Assembly: GCA_934371475.1 (NCBI GenBank)
Contig: CAKRNX010000008.1
Coordinates: forward strand, 1 to 32,408
Length of the DNA stretch: 32,408 nt
Direction: 5' to 3'
DNA from: an uncultured Lachnospiraceae bacterium
GTDB taxonomy: Bacteria > Bacillota > Clostridia > Lachnospirales > Lachnospiraceae
Both the position numbers and the translations under genes were made by a program. This document shows positions 1-7,335 of this stretch, one piece after another. Each line of letters begins with the position of its first letter. Position 1 is the first letter of the stretch. The notes beneath the pieces are model-generated. The model saw only the letters and a program-made list of their open reading frames with translations. It searched no databases and had not been told where the DNA came from.

Positions 1-932
1 CTGTATGTAGACATATCATCTGCTTCACCATTTGTATTGACACATTCTGCATCAGTACCTTCAAGCCAAATGTATACGCGCATCGCGACCCCATTATAAC
101 CTACATCAGATGCGATTGCAGCACCATTTACAGCAGGTGCTGAATAGTCGTCTCCTTCTTTTTCAGCAACATAGGTTTTTCCATCTGAAGCCTGAGTTTC
201 CGTCCCATAGATGTAAGTATAAGGAACGGTCATTAAACTTGTATTATCCTTTACACAAGTCCAACCATTAATTGCCCCGGAATCATTACCTTTTCCCGTT
301 TCATTCTGCGGTGCATACACTAAAACAAGTTTCTCTGGCTGAGTTGTGTCAACTCCTGAACCATCAGCTTTCATTTTCTGAGTTGTAATCCCAACACGTA
401 TAGAACCAGGAATTGTCGTACTCTCTTCTTCTCCTGCTGTTTGAGTTACTGTAATGTATTTATTCAGATCATCAGGACTCAGATAAACATCACAAGTTCC
501 TGTTTCAGTAATTGTATACAATATATATTCACCACACAAGAAAGCATAATGCTCGCCATCAGCTCCAACATACTTTCCCTTACTATCAATATCAGAAGGA
601 ATCATATAGGAGTGAACGAGTCCATCTGTTTTCCATTCATTACATACATACCAATCCTTCATATTTGAAGTTGACGAAGGGCTTATCTTTCCACCAAGCA
701 CTTCTGCCTGCAATGACTGATTATTATCACCGTGTTGAGCACCATTTTCAAGTAATCCTATCTGCAGAACAAAGTTATTCGCCATAGCACTAATTGTACT
801 TGCCGTTCCTGTAACTGTGGTATTGGAAACATACCATGCATAAGTAGCCGAAGAAATCGCAACAAAAGATACAAATACAGAAATAATAGCACCTAGTAGC
901 TGAATCCTTAATTGTTTTACAGTAGTATTCAA
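1..932 (-). CDS. SipW/TasA-class exported protein, C-terminus beyond the window
   Basis: Partial gene running off the left edge; about 310 codons are visible. The start is a TTG at 932-930, preceded by an AGGAAGGAG ribosome binding site about ten bases upstream; no in-frame ATG fits. The N-terminus has a short polar stretch, a hydrophobic segment rich in Ile/Val/Ser, then ATYAWYVSN followed by a Thr/Ser-rich TGTASTISA. This is the arrangement of SipW-cleaved TasA/camelysin-type signal peptides. Near the left edge it carries VYIWLEGTDAEC, a motif echoed in the two neighbouring exported or membrane proteins. Family knowledge suggests a secreted surface or matrix-fibre protein; the exact function is unknown. 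It follows the gene ending at 1068 after 135 bases containing two hairpins, probably in one transcript. No SipW-type peptidase is visible here. Confidence 0.75.
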   Translation of the reverse strand, partial: MNTTVKQLRIQLLGAIISVFVSFVAISSATYAWYVSNTTVTGTASTISAMANNFVLQIGLLENGAQHGDNNQSLQAEVLGGKISPSSTSNMKDWYVCNEWKTDGLVHSYMIPSDIDSKGKYVGADGEHYAFLCGEYILYTITETGTCDVYLSPDDLNKYITVTQTAGEEESTTIPGSIRVGITTQKMKADGSGVDTTQPEKLVLVYAPQNETGKGNDSGAINGWTCVKDNTSLMTVPYTYIYGTETQASDGKTYVAEKEGDDYSAPAVNGAAIASDVGYNGVAMRVYIWLEGTDAECVNTNGEADDMSTY

Positions 933-970
933 TTTACCCCAACTCCTTCCTTTTGCTATTTCACTCTTTC

Positions 971-1033
971 ATTTCAAAAGGTAGAAGTCTTCTTCTGCCC
1001 TTTGAAATGCCTCCCACACCACAACTGTGGGAG
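971..1033 (-). other. Two consecutive RNA hairpins between the two SipW-class genes
   Basis: Hairpin one pairs CTCCCACA (1011-1018) with TGTGGGAG (1026-1033) around a 7-base loop. Hairpin two is a long imperfect stem pairing 971-987 with 991-1008 (ATTTCAAA against TTTGAAAT at the base). Neither is followed by a T-tract in the minus direction, so a simple intrinsic terminator is unlikely. A stability or processing element, or an attenuator setting the ratio of the two exported proteins, is inferred. Confidence 0.55.
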
Positions 1034-1067
1034 ACAGATAGCTTTATCTAAAAATATAATGTTAAAA

Positions 1068-1886
1068 TTATGCGCCTACCTGTGTTGTTGTTGCAGTTGC
1101 ATCAAACTGTACAGTAATGTTCTTAGATGCTTTTTTGAGGTCTGGTAAATTGTTTGTATTTACCTGGCTATCATCACCATCATAGAATACATAAATATTG
1201 ACCTCAGTTTCTCTTGCAGAAACCTTATCTGCAAGTTTATGTGTCGTGTTACCCTCGTTAGATGCAAGGATACTGCTCTTATCGCAAAGTACCCAATTAT
1301 CACCACAAGTAACAAGAATACGAAGAGCATTGTCGAGATCAGCATTCTCACTTGTTGAATTGTTACCATCTTCATTCGTAAGAGACGCAGCACTTACAAC
1401 AAGATTACTAAGTTCTGTTCCCTTGGAACCAATAAAGAAAGTATTCTTAACAGCGTATTGTGCTGTTACTGCATCAGCCGGGGAACCCTTAGTGTCTGAA
1501 TCAGTAGATTTCTCAACAAGTTTTAAAGTATCAGTTACCATTGCTCCATTTTCTGCTGTGGTACCATAGGCTGTATAAAATTTTCCTATCTCAGCATTTG
1601 CGTAATTACCTTCTTTTGCAGTTACCCAATGTGCAGGATAAAGCGCAGTAGATGTAACAGACGATGTGTCGGCTGTAAGATTTGTTGACGTTTCATCCTT
1701 ATCACGAATGTACATAAATGCTGCATTTGACTGCGCACTAATTGTACTTGTTGTTGCTGTTACCTGATTATTACTCACAAACCAAGCATACGTACTTGAT
1801 CCCAGCGCTACAGCGGCAACGCATACCATGGCAATCGCTGCAAACAGCTGTTTTTTCAGCGCTTTCACGCTTTTTGTTTCTGTCAT
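1068..1886 (-). CDS. SipW/TasA-class exported protein
   Basis: A 272-residue protein with an ATG start 8 bases after AGGAGG. The N-terminus has KKQ, a hydrophobic core (about residues 13-29), then STYAWFVSNNQVTATTSTIS, the typical SipW-class signal peptide with the aromatic AWF just after the hydrophobic core. The mature part is Asn/Thr/Ser/Asp-rich and predicted beta-rich, with few Cys. Near the C-terminus it has VNIYVFYDGDDSQVNT, matching the IYIWLEGxD motif of the protein encoded at 1-932 and the IWMEGDDPDC motif of the one at 2126-3148. This supports a common TasA/camelysin-like beta-sandwich (inference). The likely role is a secreted matrix fibre or surface protein. It is the middle gene of the left-end cluster. 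Confidence 0.78.
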   Translation of the reverse strand: MTETKSVKALKKQLFAAIAMVCVAAVALGSSTYAWFVSNNQVTATTSTISAQSNAAFMYIRDKDETSTNLTADTSSVTSTALYPAHWVTAKEGNYANAEIGKFYTAYGTTAENGAMVTDTLKLVEKSTDSDTKGSPADAVTAQYAVKNTFFIGSKGTELSNLVVSAASLTNEDGNNSTSENADLDNALRILVTCGDNWVLCDKSSILASNEGNTTHKLADKVSARETEVNIYVFYDGDDSQVNTNNLPDLKKASKNITVQFDATATTTQVGA

Positions 1887-1918
1887 TTTCTCTTCCTCCT
1901 TAATTGTGTTTATCCTCT

Positions 1919-1968
1919 CTGACGCTCCCTGTCAGACGGTGCGTCCGTTTGGCAGATAGATATCTGCC
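1919..1968 (-). promoter_or_regulatory. Leader with three small hairpins before the SipW-class gene
   Basis: Three adjacent inverted repeats precede the ribosome binding site of the gene starting at 1886: CTGAC/GTCAG (1919-1935), ACGG/CCGT (1936-1948) and GGCAGAT/ATCTGCC (1951-1957 with 1962-1968, 4-base loop). They lie in the 239-base gap after the membrane-protein gene. No convincing promoter is visible in this gap, so read-through from the PilZ promoter is plausible. Confidence 0.35.
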
Positions 1969-2125
1969 GGGCTCCCTCAGAGTCCTGTATTTTCCGGCTC
2001 TTCACGAACCATATATCAACAGCTGCGCTGTTCATACCTTTGTCTTCTGTATGTGTCTGTCTGCCTTCTGGCTGCAGCCTGCATCATAGTTTTTGATGAT
2101 CTTATTTTCATTATCTTAAGTTTTA

Positions 2126-3148
2126 TCACCCGGAACTCGTCTCTGTCTGCTCTGTTTCTGTCCCGCTCCCGGCTTCATTCGCTAACGGCCTGCTCTCTTT
2201 GTTTCGTCTGGTCGCCCAGGTGACTTCTCTGTCACTGTAGTAGGCATCGTTTGGCGCCTCGTTTCCGGCTGCGCTGATCGGCTTGTCACTTACCAGCGTA
2301 TCTCTGATATCTTTTACAAACTTCCATAACAGGCTGGTATTGTCATCATAGTCCGCATCAATATGCATACTGAACTGTACACTGCCTCCTATGATCTCAT
2401 CTACACAGTCCGGATCATCACCTTCCATCCAGATCGCGATGGTGTAGCGATCCACATCTCCTACCAGGAACTGATTATTGTCGTAGCGACACACCAGCCT
2501 GTCCGACTGGAAATTCGTGCAGCCCGGCTCCGGATCCCCGTTCGCCGAGGGCTCTGCATAGACAATTTCTTTTCCGTTTCGCCACACTGCGATGCGGACT
2601 GCATTCTCCGCACCCTTGGCGCAGGAGTCCAGCGTAATTGTGGCTATGTATCCCAGATCTTCTTTGCCGGCATTGCGGACATAATAGGTATAGGCCATAT
2701 AATTTTTTCCGTTGTGCCCGCCGTCCACACTGTCGATGTCATCCGGCAGATCGCTGATGGAAATATTCGTGGCATCCTGCACAGTCATGGCAGTCAGCCG
2801 TGCCGTCGCTCCTTTAAAGTCGCCATTGTCCGCGATACTGATGCCCTTGCGGTACAGCTCCAATCTGTCCAGATTGATGGTGAAGTTGCCCATTTTTTCC
2901 TGCATGAAAGCGGCAATAAAAAGTACAGCCACCACCAGCAGCAGTCCCAGCAGCAAAAGCTGAAGCCGGTCCATCCGCAGCAGCGCCGCCCCCAGCTTCC
3001 TCCGTTTGCGGTGCGGCAGATACATACTGACAATCGTTTCAGGATCTACCTCGTCCCCGTACTTTTCTATGAGCTTCTCCAGTTCTTCAATGCGGACAAC
3101 CGGTTCCTGTCCTTCTTCTGATTTTTTCTTTTTTCTCCGACGGCTCAT
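2126..3148 (-). CDS. Single-pass membrane protein with TasA-like extracellular domain
   Basis: A 340-residue protein. Its ATG overlaps the stop of the PilZ gene by four bases (ATGA, 3145-3148), so translation is coupled. Residues 1-60 are highly charged (RRRKKKK, then an acidic/amphipathic helix and HRKRRK) and should be cytoplasmic. Residues 62-82 form a Leu/Val-rich transmembrane segment. The rest is extracellular: a predicted beta-rich domain with Cys at 176, 210, 220 and 248 and the motif IWMEGDDPDCVDEIIGG (239-255), shared in shorter form with the two downstream SipW-class proteins. The tail is Glu/Thr/Ser-rich. The function is unknown. Coupling to a c-di-GMP receptor and proximity to fibre-like proteins suggest an anchor, assembly or signalling role (inference). 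Confidence 0.7.
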   Translation of the reverse strand: MSRRRKKKKSEEGQEPVVRIEELEKLIEKYGDEVDPETIVSMYLPHRKRRKLGAALLRMDRLQLLLLGLLLVVAVLFIAAFMQEKMGNFTINLDRLELYRKGISIADNGDFKGATARLTAMTVQDATNISISDLPDDIDSVDGGHNGKNYMAYTYYVRNAGKEDLGYIATITLDSCAKGAENAVRIAVWRNGKEIVYAEPSANGDPEPGCTNFQSDRLVCRYDNNQFLVGDVDRYTIAIWMEGDDPDCVDEIIGGSVQFSMHIDADYDDNTSLLWKFVKDIRDTLVSDKPISAAGNEAPNDAYYSDREVTWATRRNKESRPLANEAGSGTETEQTETSSG

Positions 3149-3828
3149 AACCGGTACCTTTTCTTCACATATGCCACGTAATCCTGCATCTGCTCTTCCT
3201 CTAACACACTCTCAAACCGTATGCGCACACCGCAGACATACCGAAATGCACTGCCCTTCGGCATAGGCCTTGTCCAGCAGACAATCCCCACGACCTCTCT
3301 GGAAGGCTGTCCCTCCGAAGCTGTCCCGATCCTCGGCAGTGTAAAAATACAGGTCTCACCCACCTCAAAACAGTGGTTCATATAGACAGCGATACCGCCT
3401 TTGGAAATATCCATGGTCTCGCCGTTCTCTTTATCGATCTCTCCGTCCGAATTCAATGCCCAGGTATCCTGCATATACTGCACCGGAAGAGATACTTTCA
3501 TACGTACATCCGCACGCTGTACCATCTGCCTGCGCTCTGCTACCAGGCGCACCTTCCAATATTTGTGGATCCCTTCCTTGAGCTCGTCATCCGCATAGCC
3601 GGCAAAAATCTGAACAATCCCCGCCTCTTCATGCTGAAACAGCAGCTTGCAGTTCTCATCCAGAGGAAGCGGCTTGCCGCCCTCCATCGGAATTGAGATC
3701 AGAAAAGCTGACTCATTGACCATTTTGTTGAATGTACAGATCAGGTTAAATTGCGTTTCCTGTCCCACAGCCGTTTCCAGTGCAAGACGCAGTTTTGTCC
3801 CATGTTTTATCTGTAAAATCCCTGCCAT
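3145..3828 (-). CDS. PilZ-domain c-di-GMP-binding protein (YcgR/DgrA-like)
   Basis: A 227-residue soluble protein. Residues about 1-95 resemble the YcgR-type N-terminal domain. The PilZ domain follows with both ligand signatures intact: RADVR at 105-109 (RxxxR) and DISKGG at 140-145 ([D/N]xSxxG). It should therefore bind cyclic di-GMP. Proteins of this architecture act as flagellar brakes or biofilm and exopolysaccharide effectors. No flagellar genes are in the window, and the next gene is translationally coupled (4-base overlap) and encodes a membrane protein followed by TasA-class exported proteins. This points to c-di-GMP control of a surface structure (inference). A GGGGG Shine-Dalgarno lies 7 bases before the ATG and a promoter lies at 3875-3903. 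Confidence 0.85.
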   Translation of the reverse strand: MAGILQIKHGTKLRLALETAVGQETQFNLICTFNKMVNESAFLISIPMEGGKPLPLDENCKLLFQHEEAGIVQIFAGYADDELKEGIHKYWKVRLVAERRQMVQRADVRMKVSLPVQYMQDTWALNSDGEIDKENGETMDISKGGIAVYMNHCFEVGETCIFTLPRIGTASEGQPSREVVGIVCWTRPMPKGSAFRYVCGVRIRFESVLEEEQMQDYVAYVKKRYRL

Positions 3829-3874
3829 CCTTTTCCCCCTGTCTGGCTGTTGTTATCTAACAAAATCTTTCCTT

Positions 3875-3903
3875 ATTTTATATGATGCAAATAGAAATTT
3901 CAA
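3875..3903 (-). promoter_or_regulatory. Sigma-A-type promoter for the PilZ operon
   Basis: Minus-strand -35 TTGAAA (3898-3903), 17-base spacer, -10 TAAAAT (3875-3880). It lies in the 122-base gap after the metallophosphoesterase gene and starts a transcript covering the PilZ gene, the membrane protein and probably the exported proteins. Confidence 0.65.
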
Positions 3904-3950
3904 CCTGATTCCTTATTTTATTTCGTTTTGTTACATACTTTCATTCTAAC

Positions 3951-4589
3951 TCACAGATGCACACTGCTCCGATCCTGTGCGCGCCGTATTCTGTCATTTT
4001 CGATCCATTCATCCAGCGACAGCGGCTGATAATCGGAAAACATGCAAAAGCAGTTAATCATATGGCACGGGATATGGCCCGGTTCTTCCTGCCCGCGGAT
4101 CTCGCGAACAGAATTGCGGGTAATCTCCTGAAACTGATTGATTAGTGTCTCGTCAAAACTGTTGTGTACATGTCCATACAGCATATATGTCCGATCCTGG
4201 CCATCCCTCATCTTCCGGTACTGACCGTTATAACACATAATCGGATAATGACAGAGAATAATTTTTCGCTTATTATCATGCAGTTCCGCATACGGTTTGA
4301 TCCATTCAAATCGACTTCTATCGAAATGTTTGTCTGTCAGATACAGGTCATGATTTCCTTCGATCAGACTCAATTTTCCGTTCAGCTGCTCTACAATTGC
4401 ATTGGTGGCCCTTCCTTTTCCATAGGAGAGGTCACCAATGATCACCACTTCGTCGCAGGGACGCACTTTTCTGTTCCACTGTGCGATCATGTAGCGGTTC
4501 ATCTCTTCCGCATCCGCAAATCCGCGACAGTCCATCTGGTCATTCAGGCTCTGATGGTAAAAATGCAGATCTGAAATAAAATATCTCAT
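3951..4589 (-). CDS. Calcineurin-like metallophosphoesterase
   Basis: A 212-residue protein with the full metallophosphatase motif series in order: SDLHFYH at the N-terminus (D and H metal ligands), IIGDLS, EGNHD, LCHYP and YGHVH. These ligate two metal ions. The closest style is the small YfcE/phage-type phosphoesterases; the substrate is unknown. The start is an ATG with GGAGTGG just upstream. It lies 12 bases after the pepT stop and is likely co-transcribed with pepT. No hairpin terminator is visible after it. Confidence 0.85.
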   Translation of the reverse strand: MRYFISDLHFYHQSLNDQMDCRGFADAEEMNRYMIAQWNRKVRPCDEVVIIGDLSYGKGRATNAIVEQLNGKLSLIEGNHDLYLTDKHFDRSRFEWIKPYAELHDNKRKIILCHYPIMCYNGQYRKMRDGQDRTYMLYGHVHNSFDETLINQFQEITRNSVREIRGQEEPGHIPCHMINCFCMFSDYQPLSLDEWIENDRIRRAQDRSSVHL

Positions 4590-4601
4590 TCTACCACTCC
4601 G

Positions 4602-5828
4602 TCAGATTTCCCGCTGCGCATAGCGACTCACGATACCTGTCATAACCTTTACTACCATATCCATCGCTTCCGCCGTGATATGCTCATAATAGCCGTGGAA
4701 CGCATATCCGCCGGTCCCCAGATTCGGGCAGGGCAGGCCACGGAAGGAAAGCTGTGCTCCGTCTGTACCGCCTCTTACCGGTGAAGTATCCGGTTCCATC
4801 CCCTGTTCCCGGATGGACTCTTTTGCAAAATCAATCAGATGCATACAGCCTGTCAGCTTCTCTGCCATATTCCGGTACTGCTGATGAATAGTCAGTGTTA
4901 CCGTTCCCTCTCCGTACTTTTCATTGATCATCTTTGCAATGTGCTGCAGCATCTCCTGTCTCGCCTCAAAGTGAGAAGCACTATGGTCACGGATGATATA
5001 CTGAAGTCTGGCTTCCTCTACATTTCCCTGCATCTGCGTCAGATGGAAAAATCCCTCATACATATCGGTATGTCTCGGTGTTTCCCCGGCCGGCAGCATG
5101 CTGTTGATCTCCATAGCAACCAGCGCGGCGTTAATCATTTTGTTTTTGGATTCTCCCGGATGAATATTGAAGCCGTGAACCGTAAACTCTGCTCCGCAGG
5201 CATTGAAGTTCTCATAGACAATCTCATTCTCCGCTCCGCCATCCACCGTGTAGGCAAACTCTGCGCCAAAAGCCGGAATATCCAGCAGCTCCGCACCTCC
5301 GCCGATCTCCTCATCCGGTGTGAAGCCAATACAAATTTTTCCGTGAGGTATGTCGCTGCTCAGCAGCTCCTGTGCCAGCGTCATAATCTCCGCGATGCCG
5401 GCTTTGTCGTCCGCCCCCAGCAGTGTTGTGCCGTCCGTTGTGATCAGGGTGCGCCCTTTCAGGCTCTTCAGATGCGGAAATGTTTCCGGTGAAAGCACTT
5501 TTCCGCTCTCACCAAGCGCCACCTCGCCGCCGTCATATTTTTCATGGACCTGAGGCTTCACCCCTTCTCCGCTGCAGTCCGGAGCCGTGTCCAGGTGGGC
5601 AATAAATCCGATCGCGGATCTGTTCTCATATCCCGGGGTTGCCGGAATCGTGCCATACACGTAGCAATGCTCGTCCACCCTGGCATCATCAATCCCCAGT
5701 GTCTTCATCTCGTCTACCAGCTGCATGGCCAGGTCAAACTGCCTTTCCGTGCTCGGAATCCCCTGTCCCTCCTCATCACTGGTTGTATAGACTTTCACAT
5801 AGTTCAGCAGTCTCTCATATGCTCTCAT
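4602..5828 (-). CDS. pepT: Peptidase T (tripeptide aminopeptidase, M20B)
   Basis: A cytoplasmic zinc aminopeptidase that removes N-terminal residues from tripeptides. The chosen start gives 408 residues, the usual family length. An ATG 17 codons further upstream in the same frame is rejected because AAGGAGG lies 9 bases before the chosen ATG and the protein then begins MRAYERLLNYVKVYT, as in the family. Motifs: IAHLDTAPD (His/Asp zinc ligands), GADDKAG (bridging Asp), TPDEEIGGG (catalytic Glu and ligand Glu), TVDGG, SPVRGGTDGA, and a late HGYYEHI histidine ligand. The next gene (metallophosphoesterase) follows closely. A leader motif is shared with the M18 aminopeptidase gene (see the entry at 5974-5994). 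Confidence 0.95.
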   Translation of the reverse strand: MRAYERLLNYVKVYTTSDEEGQGIPSTERQFDLAMQLVDEMKTLGIDDARVDEHCYVYGTIPATPGYENRSAIGFIAHLDTAPDCSGEGVKPQVHEKYDGGEVALGESGKVLSPETFPHLKSLKGRTLITTDGTTLLGADDKAGIAEIMTLAQELLSSDIPHGKICIGFTPDEEIGGGAELLDIPAFGAEFAYTVDGGAENEIVYENFNACGAEFTVHGFNIHPGESKNKMINAALVAMEINSMLPAGETPRHTDMYEGFFHLTQMQGNVEEARLQYIIRDHSASHFEARQEMLQHIAKMINEKYGEGTVTLTIHQQYRNMAEKLTGCMHLIDFAKESIREQGMEPDTSPVRGGTDGAQLSFRGLPCPNLGTGGYAFHGYYEHITAEAMDMVVKVMTGIVSRYAQREI

Positions 5829-6137
5829 AATTCTAACCTCCTTATTATTTAACTGAACCAAGTAAATCCCCTGCTCCAAATGCGAAAAGCAATCAGCAAT
5901 GGGCAGGGACTTGTTTGTATCAGGAGGCGGAATGTAAGCTTCTCCTGATCAATTAGCAGCTATTCAGTTATGCGCAAACAGCAAAGCGGATTGCGAATAT
6001 CCGCCCAACCCAATTTTTCTGTCTGTCCTGTCTTATGAGATTACAGTGTCAGAAGACCTGACCTCACCCGTGCCTGTACAATAGCAGGTGCAGGATCACA
6101 GGACACATAACCATTTATATGGTGAATCTTCATTTCT
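5829..6137. other. Intergenic region upstream of pepT
   Basis: 309 bases without a supported gene. It holds one inverted repeat, GCGGAT/ATCCGC (5986-6004), which in the minus direction is followed by a weak T-rich stretch and could end the aldo/keto reductase transcript. A second is CAGGAG/CTCCTG (5921-5926 with 5942-5947). I see no convincing pepT promoter. Confidence 0.4.
5974..5994 (-). promoter_or_regulatory. Leader motif shared by the pepT and M18 aminopeptidase genes
   Basis: The 21 bases here match 18 of 21 positions with 8756-8776, upstream of the M18 aminopeptidase gene and in the same orientation relative to the gene. The minus strand contains the common core TCTGCTGTTTGC-like sequence. 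The role is unknown; it may be a shared operator, a leader element or a degenerate dispersed repeat. Confidence 0.35.
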
Positions 6138-7331
6138 TTACAGCTTAATGAATCTCCTCACCTGAAATACCGCTTTGCAGACCGGTGTCTCCAGCTCTTT
6201 TGCCACCAGTTTCAGATTGTCCCTGATCGGCAGACACTGGGGACAGTGTTTTTCACACCGTCCGCATTCTACGCACAGAGATGCATGACCGGACTGATTT
6301 TTCATGGCCGTACACATGAAATATTCCCTCAGGCCGCTGAATTTATTCTCCGTGTAACGCAGGTTGTAACTGCGGAAGCATGCCGGAATGTCCACTCCGT
6401 GAGGACATGGCATACAGTATCCGCAGCCGGTGCAGCCGATCTTCACTTTCTCATTGATCGCCTCTTTGATCTGCTCAATCAGCGCAAAATCCTCCTGCGT
6501 CACCATTCCCGCACGGGCGCGCGCCGCCGCAATGAGATTTTCTTTTATCATCTGTCCGGAGTTCATCCCGGAAAGCACAACCGTGACTTCCGGCTGATCC
6601 CACAACCAGCGGAGCGCAAGTTCCGATGCACTCTTCCCGCTCTCCTCGACCAGCTTTTTGGCTCTGGCCGGAAGCATATTGACGAGACGCCCTCCGCGCA
6701 GCGGCTCCATGATAATCACAGGCAGACCGCGGGAAAATGCATACTGCAGACCTTCCCGTCCAGCCTGGGAATGCTCATCCATATAGTTGTACTGGATCTG
6801 GCAGAAATTCCAGGGATACGCATCCACCAGCTGCTTAAACATAGCTGTATTGCCGTGGTAGGAAAAACCGATATTCCGGATCTGTCCGTTATCGAGCTTC
6901 TCCCTGATCCAGCTCTCTATGCCTATCGCCTTAAGTCTCTCCCATGTCGCTATATCCGTCAGCATATGCATCAGATAATAGTCGATATGATCTGTCCGCA
7001 GCCGTTTCAACTGCTCCTGAAAACATTTTTCCAGTCCTTCTCTGGACTTGATCAGATAGTGGGGCAGCTTTGTTGCCAGATAAACCTGATCCCTGCAGTG
7101 ATTTTTAGCCAAAATTTTGCCCACACACTCCTCGCTGCCCGGATAAATATACGCGGTATCCAGATAGTTGACTCCGTGCCGGATCGCCAGCAGCAGCTCC
7201 CGTTCAGCTTTCTCCTGATCAATCCGCCCGTATTTTCTGGTAAAGCGCATGCACCCGAAGCCCAGGATCGAGAGCTGATTGCCCTTCTGATCCGGACGGT
7301 ACTGCATCCTCAGTTTCCCGCGTTCTGCCAT
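6138..7331 (-). CDS. Aldo/keto reductase with C-terminal 4Fe-4S ferredoxin-like domain
   Basis: A 397-residue protein. The N-terminal TIM barrel (about residues 10-290) has the AKR catalytic set: Asp and Tyr in YLDTAYIYPGS, Lys in LATKLP, His in YYLMHML. After residue 300 it adds two cysteine clusters, CTGCGYCMPCP and CVECGRCEKHCPQC, typical of AKRs fused to a ferredoxin domain in anaerobes. It probably carries out a redox conversion with electrons through Fe-S centres; the substrate is unknown. The start ATG lies 4 bases after the stop of the M18 aminopeptidase gene with GAGGG upstream, so they form one operon. An alternative start at 7307 (MQYR) is possible but its GAGG abuts the ATG. Confidence 0.88.
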   Translation of the reverse strand: MAERGKLRMQYRPDQKGNQLSILGFGCMRFTRKYGRIDQEKAERELLLAIRHGVNYLDTAYIYPGSEECVGKILAKNHCRDQVYLATKLPHYLIKSREGLEKCFQEQLKRLRTDHIDYYLMHMLTDIATWERLKAIGIESWIREKLDNGQIRNIGFSYHGNTAMFKQLVDAYPWNFCQIQYNYMDEHSQAGREGLQYAFSRGLPVIIMEPLRGGRLVNMLPARAKKLVEESGKSASELALRWLWDQPEVTVVLSGMNSGQMIKENLIAAARARAGMVTQEDFALIEQIKEAINEKVKIGCTGCGYCMPCPHGVDIPACFRSYNLRYTENKFSGLREYFMCTAMKNQSGHASLCVECGRCEKHCPQCLPIRDNLKLVAKELETPVCKAVFQVRRFIKL

Positions 7332-7335
7332 CTCA

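Noticed and set aside
1904..2089. 61-codon plus-strand frame in the gap before the SipW-class gene
   Set aside because: No ribosome binding site and no recognisable features; it covers the structured leader of the opposite-strand gene.
2363..3121. 252-codon open frame on the plus strand
   Set aside because: It is antisense to the membrane-protein gene; no ribosome binding site or motif is seen.
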